Of a DNA stretch of 64,000 nt, positions 24,291 through 35,750 are shown one piece after another. The DNA is from Lotus japonicus (Eukaryota > Streptophyta > Magnoliopsida > Fabales > Fabaceae), in NCBI RefSeq assembly GCF_012489685.1, contig NC_080041.1:34399780-34463779 (forward strand), read 5' to 3'. The translations under genes and the position numbers were made by a program. The notes beneath the pieces are model-generated. The model was not told the DNA's origin. It saw only the letters and a program-made list of their open reading frames with translations, and did not search any database. Within the stretch, counting starts at the first letter, position 1. Each line of letters opens with the position of its first letter.

Positions 24291-25916
24291 GGTACATTTT
24301 CTCCCATGACTTCTTCCATGTGTGGTTGTACTAACTGTTGGTCCTCTGCTTGAGCAAATATTTGGTATCTATTTCCTCCTTTAGCTACCAAGGGTATAGT
24401 AGATTGGGTCCCATCCTCTGCCGTAAATATTGGTGTACCTCCCATGGGCGATGGCTGCTCAAAATTTGTCTTGAACTACGGTGTTGGTAAATTCTTGATG
24501 GGCCCGTCAATGATTGCAACCTCCTTCCGCATTCATTTCTTGGTTTGTTGGGCCATGGTGTGATCTAGGCCAACATCTGGGGCCATGGCTCGTGCCTTAA
24601 ACTGCATGGGTGCAGTTGTAGAATGTTTCAACTGTTTCATTAGAACGGTAGCAGGTTTTGATTTGTTACCTTTACCGTTTCCCTTCTTTTGCTCCTCCAA
24701 TAAAGGCTTTTTATTTCCCTTATTAACCACCTCTGTTACAAGCTCCTTAACTGCATCATTTTTCTTCTGATTTGAATTCAAATTCAAATTATCCTTGACT
24801 TTCTTCTTTCGTTTATCAACGACTAACCACTCCCCATGAGCTAATTCAGGGCATTTAATTAACGGTTTCGGCAGTTGTGCTGGAATTACGGCTGGATTCA
24901 CGCCCCCCTGCCCCACGACGTCCACAGGACGCGGTAGGGTTTCTAACGCTAGGTTCTGGCCCGCAGCCGCCGGTATCCCCGACTCCCCTCCTCCCGGAAT
25001 AGAAGCCTTCTGTGGCACAACCATGGCTGCCTGGTCTCCACCTGGCCCAGGTTTTGCAGACGACACAGGCATGGTGCAATTGCGAGCCAAATGCCCATAG
25101 CAGCCGCACTGGTGGCAGAGGAGGTGTAAACCCTCGTACTCTATCTGGTACCATGTCCCTTCAAGGCCAACCACTCCTAGCACAGGTTTAGTGAGATCAA
25201 TCTCGACACAGATACGAGCGTACTTGCCACATTGTATATCATTCGTGTTGAGATCAATCTTGATAGGAGTTTCTACGGCTGATGCTAAAGTAAGCAAGAT
25301 ATTCTTATCACAAAACTGAAACCCTAATCCTGGGATGCGAATCCAGACCTTTGTTGTACTTATCTTTGAGTTTGCTGCCACAAAATCCCGCGTCCATGGC
25401 TTCACCGCCAAGTAGTGGTCATAGATGAGCCATGGTGCCCCTGATATAGCCCTCGCCTTATCCTCAGCCTTGTCGAATTTAACCAAGAAATATCCATGAT
25501 GGACATCCCGTATCTCATAACCTCCGGTCAGCTTCCACATTGATTTGAGCTTCTCACATAGTGCTCCGTAGCCTATATGCTTGCCCAACAGCTTCACCAC
25601 CAAGCAATCCTCCCAGGGCTTGCAAATTTCCCTATACATGGTAGGCTCTATAGAGAACATGGGGAAGGACGTATTGTTCTCTGCATAATCCATCTTCATG
25701 ACACCCTTCGTGACTAAGTTTACAAACTCCTCAGTCTCGCTTGCTTTCCTCGCTCCAAGCACTTTCTCTTTGAAAGTCGGTTTCCTGCCCAAGTTTTCCG
25801 GTGGCTTACCGGCCGGTGGAGCACGCTGTTGCTGCGCACCACTACCCTCGCTCTCAACCTCCATCTAGTTTAACATTTGATTTTTGCGCAATGTGAATGA
25901 AAAATACTTATGCAAG

Positions 25917-26317
25917 CGTTTGATTAAATTCATAATTTACTTATAAATTTTTTTTCATTTATTTTTATAAATTGACAACATTTTTTTTTGTTTCCATGGT
26001 ATCCCCACAGTAAGCAACCATAAGACTAATCACTTTGAGTATCGGAGATCACATTGAGTAAGTAAACATCTCCCAACAAATCTTTCTCCATACAAACCGC
26101 TCAATGATCGAACCGTGAACTAGATGCTTAAGGAGCTCAACTATCTACAATATGTGGTAGATCTTTTTGGTGACAATATTTATTTGTGAGTAAATGCGTA
26201 TACATACTTATATGTTATTTTAAATTTATTTCCCTCTTGAACCCAAGTAATTGTTGGTTCAAGTAATACATGCTTAATCATTCCCCCTTGAGCAAGGTCT
26301 TGAAATTCGAGTATGTT
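25917..26317. other. Intergenic, possible SINE relic
   Basis: No coding signal. At about 26250-26315 GTTGGTTCAAGTAATACATGC and GGTCTTGAAATTCGAGT could be worn A and B boxes of a tRNA-derived SINE, but nothing else supports it. Confidence 0.25.
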
Positions 26318-27140
26318 TTTTTTCTTTTCAGAAAGTGAAAATATATATTAATAAATCAAGATATGAGAGAATGCCTCTCGAATAGGAAAGCCAAATGCAA
26401 CTGATCTGCTTCAGAAAAAAAGGCAAATCATCAAAAAGACCAAGACAAAAATATCCAAACAGACAAAAGAGAACAAACCTAACAGCCCAAGCAAAAATCA
26501 CCCTAAACAACACCAAAGCCCAAAAACAAATAAAAGACCTAGGAAAAAAACACTCGATCCCGCAAGCAGGATCAAACCAAAGAACCAAGCACCCAAAACA
26601 AAGCACCAAGACCACTAAGAACCTCCATATAACCTCGGATGGTTAGCTATGAGATGATCAACATAGCTCTGAATGACTTCATAATCGTTCCCATTGAAAA
26701 CAACTCCAACCTGTTTGGCAATTATAAAATCCCTCCTAGCTCTCGTCATAACACCAACTGACCCCAATGCCTCAGGAAGAATTAGCGACGACTCCAAAGC
26801 AAGAACCTCAGGCACCGGGGTCCCCGAGTCCAAATCAGTACAAGCTCCCACAACCTTCTTCTGCTTACCTCTTGAAGAAAGTTTCTTTGGTCGGCCTCTC
26901 CCCCGACGCACGACCCCCTTAGAAGCTCTCTAAGGCCCTTCCTCCACACCCGCAACATCAAAGGGATCTTGGGAAGGAAGAAGTTCTCGCCGTCTATCGA
27001 AGAAACCCCAACCCTGTGTTCTACTTCCGAAAAACCCCCAAAACCACAGCTTGAAGACCAGGTTTCCGAAAACAGATCAGCAACGGGGAATCCATCCTCC
27101 ATCGAAACAGATGAGGAGGTCAAGACCATCCTCACCTACG
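26318..27140 (-). mobile_element. LINE relic: ORF1 tail joined directly to 3' UTR, ORF2 missing
   Basis: The minus strand ends in an A run (26318-26336). Upstream of a G/T-rich 3' UTR lies the end of an ORF1: an AT-hook-like RRGRGRPKK, then KQVGVVFNGNDYEVIQ, ending at a TAG near 26613. The segment KQVGVVFNGNDYEVIQ aligns by eye with KELGVTYQGNEESLID at the end of ORF1 in the LINE at 36842. An ATG overlapping the ORF1 end (26626-26628) starts MEVLS, a typical plant LINE ORF2 start, and is immediately followed by UTR-like sequence. ORF2 is therefore almost entirely gone. A TAG (about 26930) also breaks ORF1. Confidence 0.65.
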
Positions 27141-27615
27141 ACGAAAGAATTAACCTTACACTAGTGATGTACTGTTCATGTCTTGAACATGATTGTCTAA
27201 TTATGTAATATAAGCACTAAAAAATACATTTAATTAAACTATTTTTTAAACTCACCTTTTTCCAATATTTTGGTTTCATGCTTAGGTGTGTTGTTGTTGT
27301 GTGCATCTCACATGAGTATATTCCCTTGTTTTTTTCTTAAAAAATGAAAAAACTTTAGTTTTGTTGAATAAAGTATCTTCCATTTGAAAGCACCTTTCTC
27401 TCGCGCACTCCACACAAACAGTGTTTAGTGATAGTGTCAAGAACAACAAATTACCTATTTATTCACCAACTCCCTCACCAACCCAAACCTTGCTGGTGGC
27501 GGATACTCCGAGGGATCCATTTCCAATTCATTCTCCCCATAAAGGACCCCCCACACACACACACGACACAATCGTGCTCTCTCCTCTCCATTTCACTCTC
27601 CTTCAGATCCCGAAA
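27141..27615 (+). promoter_or_regulatory. 5' flank and leader of the translocator gene
   Basis: This 475-bp stretch separates the LINE relic from the translocator start codon. The last 200 bases are C-rich with CT and CA runs (for example CCACACACACACACGAC), as in many plant 5' leaders. I cannot place a TATA box or transcription start with confidence. Confidence 0.4.
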
Positions 27616-30600
27616 ATGCAAACCGCGGCGGCGTTCTCCACCTTCTCCCCCTCCCTCCCCCACCGCAACCTCCACCGCACCAACCACCTCCGGCGACCTT
27701 CCTTCTCCGTCCGCCTCTCTTCCAAACTCACCGACGGCGGCGCAAATCCAAATGGCGCCTCTTCTTCTTCCTCATCCTCCTTTCCTCGCCGATCCTGGCA
27801 CCTTGCGAATTCCTCTCCCTTCAAGTTCAGACCTCTCGCCTCTGATTCATCGCCGCCTAAAGCCGCTTCCTCCGTCCCTGACAGCGCCGGCTCCGCTGAA
27901 CCTTCTTCGTCCTTGATGAAAACTCTCCAGCTTGGTTCCTTGTTTGGCCTCTGGTACCTCTTCAACATCTACTTCAACATCTACAACAAACAGGTAGTAA
28001 TTTATGTTGCTTCTCGCGAGATCTATTTTATTTCTATTAATCTTTTCGATCATGTAATTTATGTTCTCAGTGTCGATTTTAGCTGTTAATCTTTCGAATC
28101 ATGTAACGTTTTTATGTTGCTCGTTTATGTTGTGTAATTTGAGTGTTAATTTGTTCAATCATGTTATGCTTGTTTGTGAAAAATGATGTAAGAAATTGGC
28201 AATGCCTTGTGAGGATTTGAGTGTGGAGTTTTAACCTGGTGCGGTTATCGGTCCGTGTTTGTTTTCGAATGCAGGTTTTGAAGGCGTTCCATTACCCGGT
28301 AACCATTACTGCGGTTCAATTTGCTGTTGGGACTGTCCTTGTATCGGTGATGTGGGGTTTAAACCTCTATAAGAGGCCAAAGCTCAGTGGTGCCCAGGTA
28401 TTTTGTTGTGACTTTGCTCGATTAATGATACACGATTCTGTTATGTGCTGTTGGTGATGTGTGTGTGACTGTGTGTTTTGTTTTGGCAGCTTGCAGCAAT
28501 ATTGCCATTGGCCCTGGTGCATACTTTAGGGAACCTTTTCACTAATATGAGTCTTGGAAAGGTTGCTGTGTCATTCACTCACACGATCAAAGCCATGGAG
28601 CCTTTCTTTTCTGTGATCCTTTCTGCCATGTTCCTTGGAGAGGTTAGAATACTGTTTATTTCGGCACTGAAATCTGGCATTGCTGCTTTTGATTTACCTA
28701 AAGTAGATTTGTTGTGATTACTTATACCTGGAATAATTCTTACAAGTTGTTGGTGTGTATAGCATAACGAATAAAAAGTTCACGATATTATTAAATTAAC
28801 TTTAGTACAAAGACCGACAAAATTAACTTTAGTACAAGTTTTGATGTTCTTGTAATTTCCCTCCGGTCCTTTTTATAAGAAAAACTTGGACAAAATCACA
28901 CAAACCAAGGAAACTAATATTTTTTATAAAATTAACTACTATGCTTAATTCCAATGATGTTTTTTCCTTTTTACAAGAACAATCATGCTAATTACCATAA
29001 ATGTTGATCATACCTATTGGGTGCTTGCAATTTCCCTCCATATTTTTGTATTGGGAATAAGTCCCTTTGCATTGGTATTGATTATTTGACTTAATTTTAT
29101 AAGAGTGTTTCTTATAAAAAGGACCAAGAAAAATCTCCAAAGTGTTTCTTATAAAAAGGACCGGAGGGAGTATTATTTTTGTGCCTTGAGCTATTCATTG
29201 GTGGTGTCTATCGATACTAGAATAACTTCTTGTAGTTTGTCTAATTTGATAAGTACTGTACTGGCATATTTCTTGAATAGTTGTCTGTGATTACCATGTA
29301 AAATGTATTGTAACTGGTGAGAAAAAAATAAATAACCATTTAACACATTGTGAATTAATGTTCTCAAATCTTAATCCCTTGTTTCACATTCTTTAGAAAC
29401 CTACGCCGTGGGTGGTTGGTTCCCTCTTGCCTATAGTTGGTGGAGTTGCGCTGGCATCTCTTACTGAGGCCTCTTTTAATTGGTAAGATCTGCTCTGTGT
29501 TTTATCCCTTCTAGAGGAAGAGGAGAGGGAATGTAGCTTGATTTGAAAAGAAAAGGTTTGGTCATGCTAATTCTAACATGCTTTGGTGGAATATTATACA
29601 GGGCTGGATTTTGGAGTGCAATGGCTTCCAATGTGACCAATCAATCTCGTAATGTTCTTAGCAAAAAGGCCATGGTTAAGAAAGAGGTAATATGATCTTT
29701 GAAGACTTCCAAATGTTTTGGGTATATTGCATTTTGATATTATTTTTGCATTTCACCAATAACTAATTTTTTGTTCTTCTCAGGATTCTATGGACAACAT
29801 CACTCTCTTCTCTATAATAACAGTAATGTCATTCTTCTTGTTAGCACCCGTGGCTGTCTTCATGGAGGGTGTTAAATTTACCCCTGCTGCACTGCAGGCT
29901 GCTGTAAGTATCTTGATGGTTTAGTTGATAGGATTGCTGTTATATTAGGCATAGTAAAAAGATCTACTTATGTTTAAGTTGCTATTTGCTAATATGTTAA
30001 TGCATGACAGGGGGTAAACGTCAGACAACTGTACATCAGATCTCTTCTAGCTGCACTCTGTTTCCATGCATATCAGCAAGTGAGTTTTCTTCTGCTATGC
30101 ATAATTAGGAGTGCTAGCAACACAGTCTTTTGAACACGCACACACACACACTCTCTCTCTCTCACTTCTTATGATTGGTCTATTTACAAAATAGTCAACA
30201 TATTTCTCACTTATTTTAAAATGTGTTGACTTTTCAAAAATTAAACCATCACATTGAAGTGTGTTAGGTGTGAGTGTGGTTGTACATTTCTCATGCACAA
30301 TTGTCCCCCTTTATTTATTTCATTATTTTTTGGGGGGATGTATTCAAGTTGTTAGAACCTGGTTAGGTAGGGGGATTGATTGGTGGTCTAATGGAAGATT
30401 GAACAGTCAAAATCATCCTCACACCCATTCAGAGATATTGGGGCTAGTGACAGTTGAGCTACAAGTTTGTTGGCTATTTAAGAGTGTTTCTTATAATTCT
30501 TTGGCATTTTATTTTTTTATACTAGATTAAACATAAATAATAGTTACTTAGTGGAATCAAAGTTTGTACAATCTATGTTATGTCACTCCAGAAGGGTTTT

Positions 30601-31369
30601 GGCGTTCTACATGCTCTGACAGTCTTGTCGACAGTATGATTGCTAGTGTGGTGGGCTTCAATCACTGTTAAAACGATTTTGCATTATCACAGCAGTGTTT
30701 TCTTATATGCTCTTGACCATTATAATGGAAAAGATTACTGGTTTATCATCAGACTTGTGCTAAAATCTATGCCTTTGTATCCAACCAGAGCAAAATGCCG
30801 ACATGAAAACCAGTAGTTGGATAGTTGGAGCTTTTTGACATGTGACCATCATTAAAGAGATAAATGAATGAAAGAGAGAGCAAATTGATGAATAGGGAGT
30901 CTAATTGTTGCTACAAAATTATTAGGGCCGCATACAAAGTATTACGCACACTATAATTTTAGCATGGTTCCCTTCTGTCAATAACTGCCAAAGGTTCTAT
31001 ACTCTATGATATAGCAATGATTTTCTGTAAATGGGCTTGCAGGTTTCTTATATGATATTGCAGAGGGTATCACCTGTAACCCACTCGGTGGGCAATTGTG
31101 TGAAGCGGGTTGTGGTCATTGTGAGCTCTGTTATCTTCTTCCAGACACCTGTCTCTCCTGTGAATGCCATGGGTAAATTTGCTTCTTTCTGGTTTCAACT
31201 GCAAGAAAATTGAAGATATTTTCTTTAAATTTTTCAAAACCATCCCATATTCACACTGATGGGTGAAATTGTTGCTATTGTTTTGTTTTTTTATTCAGGG
31301 ACTGCTTTAGCTCTTACCGGTGTTTTCCTCTATTCAAGGGTGAAGCGAATTAAACCAAAGACAGCTTAA
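27616..31369 (+). CDS. PPT: Plastid phosphoenolpyruvate/phosphate translocator, nine exons
   Basis: Exons: 27616-27993, 28275-28397, 28490-28642, 29397-29482, 29602-29686, 29784-29903, 30011-30079, 31043-31172, 31299-31369. All eight introns are GT-AG and the joined frame is open, giving 404 aa, a normal length for this family. The first 90 or so residues are rich in Ser, Arg and Pro, as a chloroplast transit peptide should be. The mature part has about ten hydrophobic segments with the family blocks [40 protein letters not shown] and [14 protein letters not shown]. These blocks fit the PEP/phosphate antiporter of the plastid inner envelope better than the triose-phosphate or glucose-6-phosphate carriers. 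It imports PEP for the shikimate pathway and fatty-acid synthesis in exchange for phosphate. Which paralogue (PPT1 or PPT2) cannot be told. Confidence 0.95.
28857..29170. mobile_element. Stowaway-like MITE in PPT intron 3
   Basis: Terminal inverted repeats CCCTCCGGTCCTTTTTATAA (28859 onward) and the complement ending GGACCGGAGGGAG (29170) enclose about 310 AT-rich bases. A TA follows on the right. The CTCCCTCCG terminus and TA target suit Tc1/mariner-type MITEs. An extra partial copy of the right terminus lies at 29106-29126. Confidence 0.6.
30136..30163 (+). repeat. (CA)n(CT)n microsatellite in PPT intron 7
   Basis: A short CA run is directly followed by a CT run. The surrounding 170 bases look repetitive, but I found no matching inverted ends. 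Confidence 0.6.
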
Positions 31370-32860
31370 TTTTGCTTGGTAAAAAATTTCTAGTTGCATC
31401 ACAAAAGCTAAATAGCTGCAATTCTGAATTTCTTTGTAGGTTAGATAGGGAATATGATGAGGATTACTTTTTCTGGCCGTGTGCCATGCTTTCTTTAGTT
31501 TTTTTTTTGCTTTAAAGTTACTTTGTGGAATTTTTTTATCATGTCTTTTTGATTGCCTGTGGTTCTGTTCAATCAAAAATTTATCCACTCGAATTTTGCT
31601 TAAACACCACATCAAGGTGTGTTAATGTACCACTATGCTTATAAACATATATGTATTCAGCTATTGAATTGGTAAATGCAAATTCTGTGCAAGTTTTGGT
31701 GTGGGTAATCTATCAAAGTAACGTCACTGACGCAATATTTTCACAGACTGACCTGTGCATAAATTGCAAATGTGGCTACATCTGAGTCCTGGTTATCTTG
31801 AACTTTGTTTAAGATACTGGCACTACTTTATAGTGGGAGATTGTTACAATCTTCTCAATGTGAAGTAAAAGTAAAACTACGCGACCAAGCTAGTAACAAT
31901 CTTCCACTATAAAGTTAGATATGACTAATACAACAAACTTTTAGATGTTCTACAAATACCTCAAGATGTGCGCGTAAAATTAACATTTCAAGCTAACCTG
32001 ATAGTTTGAAACTAACCTATATTTGGAGTATTCGAGTCCAAAGCTTGAATCTGCAATCTTAAAATATATGAAGACCTTGTCTTCTCCTTATTCTTCGAGA
32101 GGATCTTTTTCTCTCTCTCTCTATATATATTAAAGAGGATTTCTCTGGATGCATTTGGCTCTCAATCCTCAACTCTGATTATAACAGATTTGGATAACAA
32201 AGGTTTTCTTACCACCCACTGTGGACTTTAACTTTATTTATAAGAAAGTCCGGATAAATCATCATCATTTATAAGAAAGTCATATAACAAAATATTTTTC
32301 TCTACTAGATGTGGGACTTCTAGGGAACTCTGAAATAAGGAGAAACCTAACAAATATTCCCTTTTCATCTTAATTGATCAAACCGGCTTCCATGCAGTAT
32401 TTTCAAATCTTGATTGTGATTGTCTTAGTCATTGACACGACCGCCATTGCACAGTAATGTTGTAGTAATAAAAAGTATCGATCTGAGTTGTTACTACCTT
32501 GCTATCGATTAATTACAAGTTCAATTATCAAAATACAATAAAGAACATAGTGGAGGATGAAGAAATAAGCAAATAGCAACTGGAAAGATGAAGAGATATA
32601 GAAGCAATTCTAGAGATTGGGTTCACTATATTTGATGATAATGATTTCGTAAGTCTTTTCTCTTAAAATGCTAAATTAGCTCTTGAAGATAATTATCCTT
32701 ATTTGAATGCACACATACCAAGTTGTGGCTTGTAGAAGAAGAAATGATACCAAGTTGTGCCTTGTAGAAGAAGAAATGACTTGCAGTAGAAGAAAAATTA
32801 AAGGGGGCTAAATATGAAGTTAAGTACATCGAAACATTAAGAACCAATTGAGTATAACAT
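31370..32860. other. PPT 3' UTR and intergenic region
   Basis: The first 250-300 bases after the PPT stop probably hold the 3' UTR; no canonical AATAAA was obvious. The rest is AT-rich and non-coding. It holds a hairpin at 31826-31914, a CT/TA low-complexity run near 32110-32137 and two copies of a roughly 35-bp unit near 32718-32780 (ACCAAGTTGTG...GAAGAAGAAATGA). No gene seen. Confidence 0.5.
31826..31914. repeat. Hairpin: 22-bp inverted repeat around a 45-nt loop
   Basis: 31826-31847 pairs with 31893-31914, with one G/A difference across 22 positions. The arm begins CTTTATAGTGG. The size would suit a small foldback transposon remnant or a microRNA-like hairpin. Confidence 0.7.
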
Positions 32861-33787
32861 CACAAAACTTGGTGATACTCAAGTTGAGTACAAGTTCATT
32901 TTAGAATAAAATTACAGTCTACTACCTTCAACTTTGCTCGTACGACACTAAACTTCATTCTTCTTCAAAATTTAAACTCCCCCTTCCCTTTCAACTTTTT
33001 CGATAGAATATTAGAATCCGTCGCAAAATTCATGGCTAAAATTGTTCATGAATAACAGAGACGTAATTAGTGACAAATTTTATAAAAGAATTTTTCCCGT
33101 CATAAAAATAGTCGCTGATTTACAAATTGACAACTTTAGTGGTAAAAGATCAACATTAACGAAGAATTAAGTTTTCATCTCCAAACTTCGTTGCTAAAAT
33201 AAATGGATTTAAGTTAGTGATGATATTTGCGACAAAAAACATTGCTGTATAAAATTTGTCACTTATTCTATCACTATTATTCATTGGCCAAGATTTTGTG
33301 TCGATATTGATATTCCACCGCAAATGTTAAAAGAGATGAATGAAGTTTAGATTTTGGAGAAGAATGAAGTTTAGTGTCATATGAAATTTTTTTTTTGAAA
33401 GTGGTCATATGGGTAAAGTTGAAGGTAGTGGAGTCTAATTTACTCTTTATTTTAACATGTTATGCATGGTACTTATCCGGTCATGTGTAAAACCTTCTTA
33501 TTGAGAACCCAATAAAATCCCGTCATTTATTCTACCCTACCCAATTGATCATGTATAAAGCTTATCCTAAAGGGCGAGGATGAGTTTCGGGCTCGTTTGG
33601 TGGTCAGGATAGGATAAGAGGAGGATATTAATTGGATAAGGACATGATATGATAAGAGCAGGATAGACTCTTATCCTATCCTGCGTTTGAGGTGAATATG
33701 ATATTGATAAGATTCGATAGAACCAACGAAAATTGAGTAAATGGTCATTTTGGTCGCTGAATGTGTTCACTTATGGCAGTCCAGTCC

Positions 33788-35750
33788 TCATACTTTGAAA
33801 ATGGTCTTTTTTGGTCCCTGAATGTGTTACCGTCGGTCAAGTTGGTCCTTGGTTGTTAGAGATGTCAATATGGGTTCCAACCCGCGGGCCAGCTCGACGG
33901 GTTGGCTAAATGAGCCGGGTTGGATTGGTTAAATTCCAGCTCAAAAAGAACTTGGGTTAGGGCAACCCGGCTCGTTTAACCCGCGGGTTAGACGGGCCAA
34001 CCCGCGGGTCAAGCGAGCCAACCCGTCGAGTTAGAGTTATTTTTTATTAAAAAATTTATTTTATTTCTCTTTAATTCCAGGTTAGTTTTATGGATTAATT
34101 TTAGATAGAAAAATATAAATTTTAATTTCTTTTATTTTGAGTCAATTTTTATGTTTTATTTATTGTTATTATATTTTTTTATCTCATTTTAAATGTGACA
34201 GTAAAATAATTGTGTTCTTATATCCTGTAAACTAAATTCTTTTTCTATATTGCAAATGTGAGATAAAAATAATTGCGTTGATAAACCTCTTTTTTATGAG
34301 TTGATACCAATTTCTATAAATATTTTTTTTGAAATTTTTTTTATAGCATTTTAAACATTTTCTAATCCAATTTCTCAATTTTTTATATTTATTTCACTCA
34401 ACCCGCGAGCCAGCCCGCCAACCCGCGAGCTCGTAGCGAGCCGGGTTGGGTTCATATTTTCCTGGCTTGTTAAGACCCGGGTTGACACAACCCAACCCGT
34501 TTTCAACCTAACCCATACGGGCTGACCCATATGGGCCGGGCTGGCCCGTATTGACAGCTCTATTGGTTGTGTTTTCTGTTCGTTCCTGCGACGGAAAAGA
34601 CCAAATGGCGTTTTTTACACGTTGGCATCCTACGTGGCTCCTTCTTCATTTCCCCTTCGAAACTTCACTGTCAAACTAGTCCTTGGACATGTGTCGACCC
34701 TTTATCTTCTTCCCCAATGTGATTTGCATGCAATCTACATCTCTTCACCAAAACGATAACCACCAAGCTTTACCATACATTGCAATCTTCACTCTTCGCC
34801 ATAGCCATAACCACCAAGCTTTTTTGCAGGACAAGATTAACACAGATGGACCAATAACTTTTTGACTACCAATCCCAATTACAAACCAGAAAGAGGTATA
34901 AATACAGTAGAGATTGAAATCACCTTCCCAACTCAATTCTTACAACTTTACCAATAAGATATCCAATAGCATAGGAATTATTGCGCCAGTCCCTCCCATC
35001 GAGTGTAGTAGCATATTCCTCCCAGCATGAGGACCTTGATTTAATATACCAAACATTATGACAGTAGTCCAGCAAAACATGAGACTCCAAACTGAATCAA
35101 ATACTCTCATCAAAGTAACATTTAAATTCCTTCATACCTGGCTTTATACATAGAAATCACTCAGAAACCACATGTCTCTTTTTTCAATTACGTGACCACC
35201 TCACCAAATAGGCTTACTCTCCAAACTGAATCAAATAATCTCATCACAGTAACACTACTACATTCTTCCATTTCCTCACTCTAAGTTAGAACTTGGAAAG
35301 GGGGAACTATTTTCATCAATTTCAGGTTTTCCCCATTTCCAAACCCTAGCGTTCCTCGGTCTACCTACACTGGCATGGCACGTGCACCGCCGTCAAACTC
35401 AGCATCCTCCTTGGCCCTCACCGTCAAACTCGCGCCACTACAAGAACCTCCTTCTCTTTGGCTTTTTCTCTCCTTTGAGGAAGTGCTAAGGCTGATGTAG
35501 GGGCAGTGATGGTGGTTGAAGGGGTTGCTTTTTGTGTTTGTTCTGGAGAATGGGACTGAAGGTGGGGACTAGTTTGACAGTGAAGTTTCTAAGGGAAAAT
35601 GAAGAAGGAGCCACGTAGGATGCCAACGTGTAAAAAACGGTGCCATTTGGCCTTTTCCGTCTAAGGGATGAACGGAAAACACAACAAAGGACCAACTTGA
35701 CCGACGGTAACACATTCAGGGACCAAAAAAGACAATTTCCAAAGTACTCA
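33788..35750. mobile_element. Long-TIR (Mutator-like) element nested in the above
   Basis: The left arm (33788-33848 continuing at 34571-34682) is the inverted complement of 35567-35750. Shared words include GGTCCCTGAATGTGTTACCG and CACGTTGGCATCCTACGTGG. The arms are about 180 bp, the kind of length seen in Mutator-like elements. The interior (about 34690-35560) has no recognisable transposase and may be captured host sequence. Outer limits and target duplication were not resolved. Confidence 0.55.
33857..34562. mobile_element. hAT-like non-autonomous element
   Basis: An 8-bp target duplication TTGGTTGT lies at 33849-33856 and 34563-34570. The terminal inverted repeats are TAGAGATGTCAATATGGG and its near match TAGAGCTGTCAATACGGG. 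Subterminal AACCCGCGGG/CCCGCGGGTT repeats are frequent. The element is 706 bp and non-coding. It interrupts the left arm of the long-TIR element, so it is the youngest of the three layers. Confidence 0.85.

Larger units (their letters stand above)
12024..25864 (-). pseudogene. LINE ORF1, RNA-binding (DUF4283/zf-CCHC_4), split by LTR element
   Basis: The ATG is at 25862-25864. The uninterrupted part ends at a TGA at 24533-24535 (443 codons). The same frame then continues past a TAG to the Sirevirus junction at 24290 and resumes at 12071, ending TGA at 12024-12026. A DUF4283-like domain spans roughly residues 55-220 and is followed by a zinc knuckle (CHQCGCYGHLARNC). The C-terminal part is basic and low in complexity. 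ORF1 proteins of this type coat LINE RNA. Reading across the junction with one GGTAC copy keeps the frame, which supports the insertion model. Confidence 0.85.
7890..25901 (-). mobile_element. L1-like LINE, interrupted by a Sirevirus element
   Basis: The target duplication AAATACTTATGCAAG is at 7875-7889 and 25902-25916, and it continues for four more bases with one mismatch. The 3' end on the minus strand is an A run (7892-7900 as T). Excluding the 12.2-kb insertion, the LINE is about 5.8 kb. It has a 37-bp leader, ORF1 (nucleic-acid binding), and ORF2 with endonuclease, reverse transcriptase, zinc-binding and RNase H regions. Both ORFs are present from their starts, so it is essentially full length. 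Scattered stop codons make it inactive. The Sirevirus insertion falls near the end of ORF1. Confidence 0.92.

Noticed and set aside
27421..28089. Longer open frame around PPT exon 1
   Set aside because: It begins at a non-ATG codon upstream and reads into intron 1. The ATG at 27616 with the donor at 27994 gives a proper transit peptide and joins in frame to exon 2.
27616..31369. Triose-phosphate or glucose-6-phosphate translocator identity
   Set aside because: The conserved blocks ([41 protein letters not shown]) fit the PEP/phosphate translocator class better.
32890..33480. Possible separate CACTA element in the duplicated flank
   Set aside because: GTCGCTAA-like words are present but no terminus or 3-bp duplication could be found; kept only as CACTA-like sequence within the duplication.
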